From: Planctobacterium sp965279005
GTDB taxonomy: Bacteria > Pseudomonadota > Gammaproteobacteria > Enterobacterales > Alteromonadaceae
Direction of reading: 5' to 3'
Length of the DNA: 64,000 nt
Assembly: GCA_965279005.1 (NCBI GenBank)
Contig: CBDIHK010000028.1
Span: 62,001 to 126,000, forward strand
How positions within the stretch are numbered: position 1 is the stretch's first letter; the number at the start of each line of letters is the position of its first letter. The notes under the pieces are model-generated. The model searched no databases. It was not told the DNA's origin and saw only the letters and a program-made list of their open reading frames with translations. Positions 16,012-25,096 of the stretch are shown here, piece after piece. The position numbers were made by a program, and so were the translations under genes.

Positions 16012-17460
16012 CTATACCTCCATGGCCTGCAGCGTTTCGGATTGTAATTTGGAAGCCTGCAGCGCCTTGGCTAACTTGCCAATGTTGCCAGCCCCTTGGG
16101 TAAGCAAGATATCACCGTCCTGCAGCACGTTCGCAAGAACCGCAGGCACTTCTGATATGGCTTTTACGTATATGGGATCCACATTGCCACGCGCCCTGAT
16201 AGACCGGCACAGGGCTTTGCTATCAGCTCCGTCAATAAAGTCCTCACCAGCGCTATAAACTTCAAGCAGTATCAAAACATCTACCTTGGACAGCACGTTG
16301 ACAAAATCTTCATACAGGTCGCGGGTACGGGTGAACCTGTGGGGCTGGTAAGCCATCACCAAACGGCGCTCTGGCCAATTATTCCGGACTACATCAACAG
16401 TTGCCGAAACTTCCGTTGGATGGTGGCCATAATCATCAACCAAGGTAGCTTTGCCTAAATCCGACTCAAATTCGCCCAATATTTCAAAGCGGCGCCCAAT
16501 CCCTTCAAACTTGGCAAGGGCACTGCAGATCGCGGCCTCAGGGATCCCTTCGTCTATAGCAACGGCTATGGCTGCCAGGGCATTCAAGACATTGTGTTTA
16601 CCCGGTAAATTTAGTTTGACAGCAAAGGGCGGCCTGCCTTTTGGGTGCACTTTGAATTGGCTTTGGTTTAGGCCAAATACCACTTCACTGGCATTGACGT
16701 CGGCCTCATCGCCCAAACCATAGGTCGTATATTTTCGGCCAATCTTGGGAAGCAAAGCACGGATATTGGGATCTTCCAGACACAACACGGCAATACCGTA
16801 AAAAGGCAAGTTGTGCAGAAACTCTATGTAGGTGTCTATCATGCGGCTAAAATCGCCGCCGTAAGTTTCCATGTGGTCAGCTTCAATATTGGTCACCACC
16901 GATACCATTGGCTGCAGATGCAAAAACGAGGCATCACTCTCATCAGCTTCGGCAATAAGGTAACGGCTGCTACCGAGCCGGGCATTACTATCTGCACTGT
17001 TTAAGCGGCCGCCGATGACGAAAGTCGGATCCATCTTTGCTTCGGCAAAAATAGAGGCGATTAGGCTAGTAGTCGTTGTTTTGCCATGGGTACCTGATAT
17101 CGCAATGCCATGGCGGAACCGCATCAGCTCGGCCAACATTTCAGCGCGTCGGATTATCGGGATACGCAAGGCTTTTGCCTGTTGTATCTCTGGGTTAGTG
17201 TGGTCGACGGCACTTGATACCACCACTACGTTGGCATCGACCACGTTTTCAGAAGCATGTCCCAGGTGGATGCTGGCGCCTAGGCTTGCCAAGCGCTTGG
17301 TCAAGGCATTGTTTTGTAAGTCCGATCCGGTTACCTCGTAACCTTCAGTTAGCAGTACTTCTGCAATACCCGCCATACCGACACCGCCGATACCAACAAA
17401 GTGGATGCACTTTATCCGGCGCATTTCAGGTATTACAAATGTGTCTACTGCTTCTCGCAT
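16012..17460 (-). CDS. murC: UDP-N-acetylmuramate--L-alanine ligase MurC
   Basis: Adds L-alanine to UDP-MurNAc, the first peptide-forming step. The ATG at 17460 gives about 482 residues and has GGAAAG upstream; an in-frame TTG four codons earlier is less likely. The Rossmann-type FVGIGGVGMAG lies at the N-terminus, the ATP loop GTHGKTTTT near residue 122, and DDYGHHPTE marks the C-terminal domain. It follows murG by 13 bp. Confidence 0.97.
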   Translation of the reverse strand: MREAVDTFVIPEMRRIKCIHFVGIGGVGMAGIAEVLLTEGYEVTGSDLQNNALTKRLASLGASIHLGHASENVVDANVVVVSSAVDHTNPEIQQAKALRIPIIRRAEMLAELMRFRHGIAISGTHGKTTTTSLIASIFAEAKMDPTFVIGGRLNSADSNARLGSSRYLIAEADESDASFLHLQPMVSVVTNIEADHMETYGGDFSRMIDTYIEFLHNLPFYGIAVLCLEDPNIRALLPKIGRKYTTYGLGDEADVNASEVVFGLNQSQFKVHPKGRPPFAVKLNLPGKHNVLNALAAIAVAIDEGIPEAAICSALAKFEGIGRRFEILGEFESDLGKATLVDDYGHHPTEVSATVDVVRNNWPERRLVMAYQPHRFTRTRDLYEDFVNVLSKVDVLILLEVYSAGEDFIDGADSKALCRSIRARGNVDPIYVKAISEVPAVLANVLQDGDILLTQGAGNIGKLAKALQASKLQSETLQAMEV

Positions 17461-17473
17461 TTCTCTTTCCAAT

Positions 17474-18559
17474 TTAACTCGCTGTGTTTGCCATGCTTAT
17501 GCAAACTGCCGCCGCATCATCAGTCGCCTGGGCAAATGAATGTTGTTTCGCTTTAGCGGCCACCCCCACAATGCGTTTTGGCGTCGATAGCAACTCTTCC
17601 AATAGGGCCTGCAAGGCACCATGTTGCAACTCTGTTTGTGCTATGCAAAAAGCAGCACCATGGGCTACCAAACTCTGTGCATTCTTCGTCTGGTGGTCAT
17701 CCACCGCATGGGGCAGCGGCACGAAAATGGCACACCTACCGGCTAGCGCCACTTCCGAAACCGTTAGGGCACCTGCGCGGCACACGATAATATCAGCCCA
17801 GGCGTACGCCGCCACCATGTCGTCAATAAACTCCACTACCCGCCAATCACCAGGCGCTAGGCCAGCCTCCTGGTAAGCAGCTTCCACTTGTTGTGCCTTA
17901 CCTTTACCAGCCTGGTGCCAAACTGCAAACTGATACTTTGTAAGACTTGATAACACCTTGGGCATTGCCTGGTTCAACGCCAGCGCCCCCAGGCTCCCAC
18001 CAGTAACTAAGATATTAAGCTTGGGTTTAGCATCCAGTAATTGCGGTACTGCACCGAATTCAGGCCTGACGGGGTTGCCGACCAAGCTCTTTTTGCCTTT
18101 AGACATCTTCCAGTTGGGCACGTCAAAAGCTGTTAATACTTTCTGGGCAAGAAACGCTAACAGTTTGTTGGTCATGCCTGGCACTGCGTTTTGCTCGTGT
18201 AAAACCAGTGGAATACCCTTTAGCCAAGCGGCAATGCCGCCGGGTCCACTGGCATAACCGCCCATCCCTAGAACCACATCAGGTTTGACGCGACGCATTA
18301 CCGATAATGCTTGCCAGATGGCGTGTAATATCTTAAACGGCGCCCTTAGCAGCCGTACTAGGCCATTCCCGCGCACCCCGGCAATATCAATAAAATGAAT
18401 GGTAAAACCGTGCTTGGGAACCAGCTCAGCTTCCATTCTATCTTTTGTACCGAGCCAATGGATTTGCCAGCCTTGTTGTTTCAGCGCTTGCGCCACAGCA
18501 ATCCCCGGGAAAACATGCCCACCGGTACCGCCTGCCATTACCATTAATGTCCTAGCCAT
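17474..18559 (-). CDS. murG: UDP-GlcNAc transferase MurG (lipid II synthesis)
   Basis: Peripheral membrane GT28 glycosyltransferase that converts lipid I to lipid II. About 361 residues. The donor-fold motif GGTGGH lies at residues 10-15, LHEQNAVPG mid-protein, and the UDP-GlcNAc binding region contains CRAGALTVSE and PLPHAVDDHQTKNA. I chose the ATG at 18559 over an in-frame GTG at 18568, because GAGGGT lies about 7 bp upstream. It overlaps the end of ftsW by 8 bp. Confidence 0.96.
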   Translation of the reverse strand: MARTLMVMAGGTGGHVFPGIAVAQALKQQGWQIHWLGTKDRMEAELVPKHGFTIHFIDIAGVRGNGLVRLLRAPFKILHAIWQALSVMRRVKPDVVLGMGGYASGPGGIAAWLKGIPLVLHEQNAVPGMTNKLLAFLAQKVLTAFDVPNWKMSKGKKSLVGNPVRPEFGAVPQLLDAKPKLNILVTGGSLGALALNQAMPKVLSSLTKYQFAVWHQAGKGKAQQVEAAYQEAGLAPGDWRVVEFIDDMVAAYAWADIIVCRAGALTVSEVALAGRCAIFVPLPHAVDDHQTKNAQSLVAHGAAFCIAQTELQHGALQALLEELLSTPKRIVGVAAKAKQHSFAQATDDAAAVCISMANTAS

Positions 18560-19784
18560 CGGCGCCACCCTCTGCGGCTTTCTTGGTTTTGCGGCGTTTT
18601 TTCTTTTTTGCCAATACCTGGGTATCCTTGAGCCTTAGTTCAAAGTCGATACGCAACAATATGGCCACAGCGATGCTCATGATAATGAGGCTTGAGCCCC
18701 CGGCACTCACCAATGGCAAGGTCAAGCCTTTGGTAGGCAGGACGCCGGCACTAGCCCCAACATTCACGGCAGTCTGGAAGCTGATCCAAATTCCCATCGA
18801 ATAGGCCATAAAGGCCTCGTAGGCTTTTTGTTCCTGCAACGCCTGGTTACCAATGCGCAATGCCTTGACAACAATCACCAGTAAAAGGCTAAGCGTCACC
18901 AGCACCCCAAGCAGGCCAAGTTCTTCGGCAATAATCGACATAATAAAATCGGTGTGGGCTTCAGGCAGGTACTCAAGCTTTTGCAATGAATTCCCCAAGC
19001 CCTGGCCAAACCAGCTGCCCCTGCCATAGGCCATCAGCGATTGGGTTAGCTGGTAGCCAGTGCCAAAGGGGTCAGCCCAAGGATCTAGGAACGCAGTGAC
19101 CCGCTTCATACGGTATTCTTCAAATACAATAAGCGCAGCAACGGCTGATATTCCCGCAAAGGCAAGGCCAAAGAACTGCCACAGCTTGGCACCCGCCAGG
19201 AACAATAGGCCTACTGTGGTAGCAAACATCACGATAACGGTACCCAAATCCGGCTGCAGCAATAACAAGATGGCGAGCAAGAAAAACACAGCCAGTGGTT
19301 TGATAAACCCCTTAAGGCTTTCAGTTACCTGTTCATAGCGACGTACCAAATAACCTGACAGGTAACAAAAGAAAAACAATTTGGCAGGCTCCGCCGCTTG
19401 GATAGTAAAAGGCCCTATGGCCAACCAACGGGTACTGCCGTTAACAGTGCGCCCAACCAGCAACACCGCAACCAACATGGCTATGGCCACTAACAACAAA
19501 TAGGCATTGGTTTTTTGCCACCAGCTCATGGGCACCATCAGGGTAAACATGGCAGCGGTGCCTGCCAAGATAAGGTAAATACAATGGCGGATAGAAAAGT
19601 GGAATGGATTGTCAAATAGTCTGGCGGCCACTGGCATTGAGGCCGAAGTTACCATAACCAAGCCAATACACATCAGCGCAAATGCTGCCATTAGCAAGCC
19701 AATGTCATAAGGCCGTTGCTTGTTGTCTTCACCGTGCCGCAAAGCAAACAATTCCGGCAAGAAGCTGGAGCGGGAGTTATTCAT
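18552..19784 (-). CDS. ftsW: Lipid II polymerase / division protein FtsW
   Basis: SEDS-family peptidoglycan glycosyltransferase of the divisome, working with FtsI. 410 residues with about ten hydrophobic segments. Family motifs are visible: FLDPWADPFGTGYQLTQS, then EAHTDFIMSIIAEELG and the GLTLPLVSAGGSS segment. A basic lysine/arginine-rich C-terminal tail (KKKKRRKTKK) is prominent. It overlaps murD by 4 bp (ATGA). Confidence 0.97.
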   Translation of the reverse strand: MNNSRSSFLPELFALRHGEDNKQRPYDIGLLMAAFALMCIGLVMVTSASMPVAARLFDNPFHFSIRHCIYLILAGTAAMFTLMVPMSWWQKTNAYLLLVAIAMLVAVLLVGRTVNGSTRWLAIGPFTIQAAEPAKLFFFCYLSGYLVRRYEQVTESLKGFIKPLAVFFLLAILLLLQPDLGTVIVMFATTVGLLFLAGAKLWQFFGLAFAGISAVAALIVFEEYRMKRVTAFLDPWADPFGTGYQLTQSLMAYGRGSWFGQGLGNSLQKLEYLPEAHTDFIMSIIAEELGLLGVLVTLSLLLVIVVKALRIGNQALQEQKAYEAFMAYSMGIWISFQTAVNVGASAGVLPTKGLTLPLVSAGGSSLIIMSIAVAILLRIDFELRLKDTQVLAKKKKRRKTKKAAEGGADG

Positions 19785-21079
19785 GGCAACGCCCTCACCG
19801 CCTCAGTAAAGTACCTGCCGCGCTCTTCAAATGAGGCAAACATATCAAGGCTAGCGCACGCTGGCGACAAGATTACAGTATCCCCAGAATGGGCAGTATT
19901 GGCTGCAAGCGCTACAGCCTCGTGCATTGAACCGGCGTTTTGGGTGTTGGGCTTTAACCTTGCCAATAAATGGCCATCTTTGCCTAGGGTGATAAGTTGA
20001 TCCACATCCTTGGCCAGAACTGGGCACAATGGCGATAAATCAGCCGCCTTGCTGTCCCCCCCCGCAAGCAGGATCAAGCGACCTTTGGTGCTAGGACGGA
20101 TACCTTTGATGGCCGCGATAGTGGCGCCCACATTGGTGGCTTTAGAATCGTTGATCCAACGGATACCGCGTTTGTCCGCAATTTGCTGGCAGCGGTGCGG
20201 TAATCCAGAAAACGACTTCAATCCAGGTAATATTTGTGCGTCTTGTAAACCAAGTTCGCGCGCCAACAAAACCACGGCCTGGGCGTTGACCAAATTGTGT
20301 TGGCCTTTAACTGCCAGTTCATCCGCCAACAAATAGAGCTTACCGTCCTCGGCAATGGCGTTGGGGGAGGCCATGACGCCAAACCCTTTAGGCCGTGATA
20401 CAGCGCTAATTGTGCAAATTTTTCCAGTTGCACCCATTAGGGTATTGGCATCATCGGTATTGGCAATGCAAGTTTTGGCATGTGCATAAATACGCTGCTT
20501 AGCCGCGCAGTAATCCTTGAATGTGGCATACCTGTCCATGTGGTCTTCGGAGACATTCAAGATACAGGCTGCGTCAAGCCCTAGGCTGTGGGTCGTTTCT
20601 AACTGAAAACTAGAAAGTTCTAAAACCACTGCTTGCCAGGTTTTCTGTAACAAGTCCAACACCGGGGTACCAATATTGCCTCCAGCTACCGCATCAACAC
20701 CGGCAGTTTTAAGCACATGCAATAACATGCTGACCACGGTGGATTTGCCGTTGGAACCAGTTACTGCAACAACCGGCGACTGGTTGTTCTGGGCAAACAA
20801 CTCAACATCGCCCAACACGGGTATTTCCAAAGCCTTTGCCCTTTGCACTGCGGGCATTGATAGCGGCAAGCCTGGGCTGAGTAAAACCGCATCAAATGCC
20901 GTCAGCGCATCTTCTGCCAAAGTGCCCAGGAACAAGGGTATCCCTGTTTCTACATCGAGATGTTCCCGGGTGTCAAAACCCGTCACCTGAGCACCTTTTT
21001 GCAGCAAAAAACGTACGCAGGACTGCCCGGTCTTGCCCAATCCGACCACCGCAATTTTCTTTCCCGCAAGCGCCAACAT
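19781..21079 (-). CDS. murD: UDP-MurNAc-L-alanine--D-glutamate ligase MurD
   Basis: Adds D-glutamate to UDP-MurNAc-L-Ala. 432 residues from the ATG at 21079; a TTG directly before it is in frame. The N-terminal KIAVVGLGKTGQS binds the UDP moiety, GSNGKSTV (near residue 109) is the ATP loop, and the central domain contains LNVSEDHMDRY. It starts 12 bp after mraY, with AGGA upstream. Confidence 0.97.
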   Translation of the reverse strand: MLALAGKKIAVVGLGKTGQSCVRFLLQKGAQVTGFDTREHLDVETGIPLFLGTLAEDALTAFDAVLLSPGLPLSMPAVQRAKALEIPVLGDVELFAQNNQSPVVAVTGSNGKSTVVSMLLHVLKTAGVDAVAGGNIGTPVLDLLQKTWQAVVLELSSFQLETTHSLGLDAACILNVSEDHMDRYATFKDYCAAKQRIYAHAKTCIANTDDANTLMGATGKICTISAVSRPKGFGVMASPNAIAEDGKLYLLADELAVKGQHNLVNAQAVVLLARELGLQDAQILPGLKSFSGLPHRCQQIADKRGIRWINDSKATNVGATIAAIKGIRPSTKGRLILLAGGDSKAADLSPLCPVLAKDVDQLITLGKDGHLLARLKPNTQNAGSMHEAVALAANTAHSGDTVILSPACASLDMFASFEERGRYFTEAVRALP

Positions 21080-21090
21080 CAAATATATTC

Positions 21091-22173
21091 CTAACGCAGT
21101 TTAAGGGTGGCCAAGCCAACTAATACCAAAATCAAGGAAATAATCCAAAACCGGACAATTACCCTGGGTTCAGGCCAACCTTTTAGTTCGTAATGGTGGT
21201 GGATAGGCGCCATCCTGAAAATGCGTTGCCCACGCAATTTGAATGAGCCAACCTGCAATATTACCGACAGGGTTTCCATCACAAAAACACCGCCCATAAT
21301 AATTAACACCAATTCCTGTCGCACCAGGACCGCTAGGATACCCAGTGCACCACCCAGTGCAAGGGAGCCAACATCGCCCATGAATACCTGCGCTGGATAG
21401 GTGTTAAACCACAAAAAACCAAGTCCCGCACCCACTATAGCGGTGCAAACAATCACCAGCTCACTGGTGTCAGCTATATAGGGGATATTTAGGTACCCAG
21501 AGAAATTAATGTTGCCTGTCACATAAGCAAAGATGGCCAAGGCCCCGGCTACTAGGATAGTAGGGACAATTGCCAAACCATCAAGGCCATCGGTGAGGTT
21601 TACCGCATTACTGGTACCAACAATGGCAAAATAAGCTACAACAACAAAAAATAGGCCTAGCTGGGGCATTACTTCTTTAAAGAAGGGGACAATTAGTGCG
21701 GTTTCGGCTGGGTTCTGGCTAGTTGCGTATAAAAAGAAGGCCACCACTATGGCAACAACAGACTGCCAAAAGTATTTCCATTTCGCTATCAAACCTTTGG
21801 GGTCTTTGCGGATAACCTTGCGGTAATCATCAACGAAGCCAATCACACCATAACTGACGATGATGGCCAGTGTGACCCAGACATATTTATTGGTCAGGTC
21901 AGCCCAAAGCAAAACGCTGGTAACAATTGCGCCGAGTATCAATAACCCGCCCATTGTGGGTGTACCTGATTTACTCAAATGGGATTGAGGGCCGTCAGTG
22001 CGCACAGTTTGGCCAATTTGCATCCTTTGCAAATAGCGGATTAGTTTCGGGCCAAATAGGATGGCAATCAGCAGCGCCGTGAGGATGCTTAAAATGGCCC
22101 TCATTGTAAGGTACGAAAAGACATTGAAGCCCGAATCAAATTGTTGTAACCACTCGGCGAGCCAAATTAGCAT
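21091..22173 (-). CDS. mraY: Phospho-MurNAc-pentapeptide transferase MraY
   Basis: Integral membrane enzyme that transfers phospho-MurNAc-pentapeptide to undecaprenyl phosphate to make lipid I. 360 residues, exactly the E. coli length, with about ten transmembrane segments. The catalytic aspartate region (VIGFVDDYRKV), the NLTDGLDGLAI loop and the MAPIHHHYELKGW histidine motif are all present. It overlaps murF by 7 bp. Confidence 0.98.
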   Translation of the reverse strand: MLIWLAEWLQQFDSGFNVFSYLTMRAILSILTALLIAILFGPKLIRYLQRMQIGQTVRTDGPQSHLSKSGTPTMGGLLILGAIVTSVLLWADLTNKYVWVTLAIIVSYGVIGFVDDYRKVIRKDPKGLIAKWKYFWQSVVAIVVAFFLYATSQNPAETALIVPFFKEVMPQLGLFFVVVAYFAIVGTSNAVNLTDGLDGLAIVPTILVAGALAIFAYVTGNINFSGYLNIPYIADTSELVIVCTAIVGAGLGFLWFNTYPAQVFMGDVGSLALGGALGILAVLVRQELVLIIMGGVFVMETLSVILQVGSFKLRGQRIFRMAPIHHHYELKGWPEPRVIVRFWIISLILVLVGLATLKLR

Positions 22174-23594
22174 GCGATTGCCCTCCTAAGCCTGACCAGC
22201 TTTCCCAGGCTGGAGGCCTCCAAGGCTTGCACCACATTTTCCATGCGGGCCCCACGGCTACCTTTCACCAAAATAGTGACATCACATTGCTCACCGGCAA
22301 AAGTGTCGCAGACATATTGCACGAGAGGCTCAACGGCAGAGAAATGCTTGCCTGAATACTCATAGACATCGCTAGCCGCTTGGCTAAGCACCCCCAAAGA
22401 CATAAAGTGCTCTATACCTGATTGCTTTGCATACTGGCCGACTTGCTCGTGGTAAAACCGGGCTTTATCACCTAGCTCCCCCATGTCTCCCAAAATGCAA
22501 AGCCGTTTGCCAGGAAAACTCTTTAATACGTCGATAGCGGCATTTGCTGATGCAATGTTGGCATTGTATGTGTCATCAATAATGCGCACCTGATCCGTCA
22601 GCGGCTTGATGTTTAGGCGACCTTTCACCTGGCGCATGTTTTCCAAGCCCAGCTTGATGGACTCCAAATCCGCACCTACCCCCATGGCCAATGCCGCAGC
22701 CAGCGCCGCATTGGTAACATTGTGCTTGCCGGGTACTGGCAAACTCACAAACACATTGCCCTTTGGCGTATGCAGGCTGAAATCGGGACAACCATTGATA
22801 TTCAAATTGATATCTTCAGCATAAAAATCCGCTTCTTGGCCTTGGCCTTGGCCAAAGGTAGTGCAATCAACGGAACGGGTTTTGCCCTGCCAATAATCGA
22901 AGAATTGGCTATCGCGGTTCAATACTGCTTTACCAGCTAAAGTGAGGTTGCCAAAGATCTCGCTTTTTGCCCTGGCAACACCAAACAAAGAGCCAAACCC
23001 CTCTAGATGGGCTGCGTCTGCATTTACTATAGTGGCAATGTCGGGCTTGGCCAGGCTGCTGGTATAAGCAATCTCCCCTAGGTGGTTGGCTCCCATCTCG
23101 ACCACCGCATATTCGTGGTCAGCTTCAAGGTCAAGCAAGGTTAGCGGCACGCCGATTTCGTTGTTGAAGTTGCCTATAGTGGCAAGCACTTTGCCGCGCA
23201 TCGACAAAATACTGGCAACCATTTCCTTGACCGTGGTTTTGCCGCAGCTACCGGTGATGCCCACAGTTTTTGGCGCAACTTCCGCTTTTACTGCAGCAGC
23301 CAAACTACCAAGCGCTGCTTGGGTATCCTCCACCAATATACAGGGCAACTGGGAATCCACCGGTTGGCTTACCAATAGCGCCTTGGCTCCTTGTGCCGCG
23401 GCTTCCCCTACAAACTCATGGGCGTTAAAGTTCGGTCCCACCAAGGCAATGAACAAACAACCAGGATTGATTTTACGGGTGTCGGTACAGACTATGTCGA
23501 TGCTTGTAGATTTAGCTGCTGAGACATCATTTCCAGCCACTTCAAGGCTTCCGTTAACTTTGTCTGCAATCCAACCAAGCGTTACTTCAATCAT
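22167..23594 (-). CDS. murF: UDP-MurNAc-tripeptide--D-Ala-D-Ala ligase MurF
   Basis: Adds the D-Ala-D-Ala dipeptide to complete the cytoplasmic pentapeptide precursor. 475 residues. The ATP loop GSCGKTTVKE lies near residue 115, NFNNEIGVPLTLL follows it, and IDDTYNANIASANAAID marks the C-terminal domain. It overlaps murE by 4 bp (ATGA) and mraY by 7 bp, indicating tight coupling in the operon. Confidence 0.97.
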   Translation of the reverse strand: MIEVTLGWIADKVNGSLEVAGNDVSAAKSTSIDIVCTDTRKINPGCLFIALVGPNFNAHEFVGEAAAQGAKALLVSQPVDSQLPCILVEDTQAALGSLAAAVKAEVAPKTVGITGSCGKTTVKEMVASILSMRGKVLATIGNFNNEIGVPLTLLDLEADHEYAVVEMGANHLGEIAYTSSLAKPDIATIVNADAAHLEGFGSLFGVARAKSEIFGNLTLAGKAVLNRDSQFFDYWQGKTRSVDCTTFGQGQGQEADFYAEDINLNINGCPDFSLHTPKGNVFVSLPVPGKHNVTNAALAAALAMGVGADLESIKLGLENMRQVKGRLNIKPLTDQVRIIDDTYNANIASANAAIDVLKSFPGKRLCILGDMGELGDKARFYHEQVGQYAKQSGIEHFMSLGVLSQAASDVYEYSGKHFSAVEPLVQYVCDTFAGEQCDVTILVKGSRGARMENVVQALEASSLGKLVRLRRAIAC

Positions 23595-25096
23595 TGTTTT
23601 TCCCCGTAATACAGGCTTCGAATAAATTCGCGTTCGTCATAATCTATTTTTGCGCCATCAATTAATTGGTAATCTTCATGGCCTTTCCCTGCTACCAAAA
23701 TGACATCGTCGGCACCCGCTAGTTCAATTGCCTTTTTGATTGCGACAGTGCGATCGAGTTCTACTATTGCAGCTTCTGGGTATGACATGCCCTGCAATAT
23801 ATCCTGCACAATATCTTCTGGTTTCTCGGTCCTGGAGTTATCGTTGGTGACCACAACCTGATCAGCCAGTTGTTCCGCGACTTTGGCCATCAAGGGACGC
23901 TTGCCCACATCCCTGTCCCCGCCACAACCAAATATGCAAAATAATTTGCCAGACGCGTGGGCACGCAATGCACTGAGGATATTGGCTAGGGCGTCTGGGG
24001 TGTGGGCGTAGTCCACTACAACATCCGGATATTGGCTATGGCTAAAGTGCTCAGCCCGGCCGTTGACAGGCTGTATCTTGCCAACCGCATCGACCACGTC
24101 ATCAAACAGGGCACCGTTGGCCAGGTGCACCGCGATCGCCGCCAGCAAATTGTAAACATTGAATTTACCGTAAAGTGGCACTGCTATTTCAGCATCCCCC
24201 CAGCTTGAGCACAGGGTAAACTGGGTGCCTTTACTATCTAACCGCAACCGTTTCGCTATACAATACTGGGTAGCTTCCGGCTGCAACTGGCCTAAGCCAT
24301 AAGCAACAGCATTAATGGTTGCAGGCATTGCTGATAACCAGTTTCCAGCTTCTGGGTCGTCAATATTAATAATGGCAGTATGCAATCCAGGTTGCAGCAG
24401 CAGGCGCCTTTTTGCGGCGGCATATTCTTGCATCGTGCCGTGATAATCAAGGTGTTCACGGCTTAAATTGGTAAAAACCGCTACTTTGGTATCAAAATTA
24501 TCCGTACGTCCCTGCACCAATGCATGTGACGAGGCTTCATAGGCCAAAAAGTTGGCCTGCGCAGCCACCGCTTTGTAAGCAATACGGTGCATGCTGATGG
24601 CGTCAGGTGTAGTGTTGGCGGTTTCTGCCAGCTCGCCTAAACGCCCCTGCCCCAATGTGCCGACAAACACGGATTCTTGGCTGAGGCTATTGGCCAATTG
24701 GCAACAAAAATGGGTAGTAGAGGTTTTCCCGTTAGTCCCCGTTATCGCTACGCTAGTTAGCTTTTGTGAAGGCGCGCCAAAAAAACGTTCTGCAAGTGCA
24801 CCAATATGTTGCTGCAGTTGGAAAAACTGGACTATCAGGGAATGCTCCCGCATGTCCATCTCACCGTGAATTTCCGGATCATCGGTATCGGCGATGATTA
24901 CTTTTGCCCCTAAGCTTACCGCCTGCGGAATGAAGTCACGGCCGTCCTGGCTATGGCCTTTTACCGCCAAAAACGCCTTGTGGATAGCCACTTCGCGGCT
25001 ATCCAACACTAAATCTGACAACAGGATATCTGGCGCCTCAATGTTATATGGCGCTAACAAGTGTGACAAAGAACAAATATCAGGTTCAACTGTCAT
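23591..25096 (-). CDS. murE: UDP-MurNAc-tripeptide synthetase MurE
   Basis: Adds the third amino acid, presumably meso-diaminopimelate, to UDP-MurNAc-dipeptide. The ATG at 25096 has an excellent AAGGAG 5 bp upstream and gives 501 residues; the frame is open 45 bp further. The ATP loop GTNGKTSTTH and VDYAHTPDAL are present. The substrate-selecting motif reads DNSRTEKP, where meso-DAP enzymes usually have DNPR; the key arginine is kept. It overlaps the ftsI end by 11 bp. Confidence 0.96.
   Translation of the reverse strand: MTVEPDICSLSHLLAPYNIEAPDILLSDLVLDSREVAIHKAFLAVKGHSQDGRDFIPQAVSLGAKVIIADTDDPEIHGEMDMREHSLIVQFFQLQQHIGALAERFFGAPSQKLTSVAITGTNGKTSTTHFCCQLANSLSQESVFVGTLGQGRLGELAETANTTPDAISMHRIAYKAVAAQANFLAYEASSHALVQGRTDNFDTKVAVFTNLSREHLDYHGTMQEYAAAKRRLLLQPGLHTAIINIDDPEAGNWLSAMPATINAVAYGLGQLQPEATQYCIAKRLRLDSKGTQFTLCSSWGDAEIAVPLYGKFNVYNLLAAIAVHLANGALFDDVVDAVGKIQPVNGRAEHFSHSQYPDVVVDYAHTPDALANILSALRAHASGKLFCIFGCGGDRDVGKRPLMAKVAEQLADQVVVTNDNSRTEKPEDIVQDILQGMSYPEAAIVELDRTVAIKKAIELAGADDVILVAGKGHEDYQLIDGAKIDYDEREFIRSLYYGEKQ

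Noticed and set aside
23086..23625. A 179-codon plus-strand frame opposite murF
   Set aside because: Antisense shadow, low-complexity translation.
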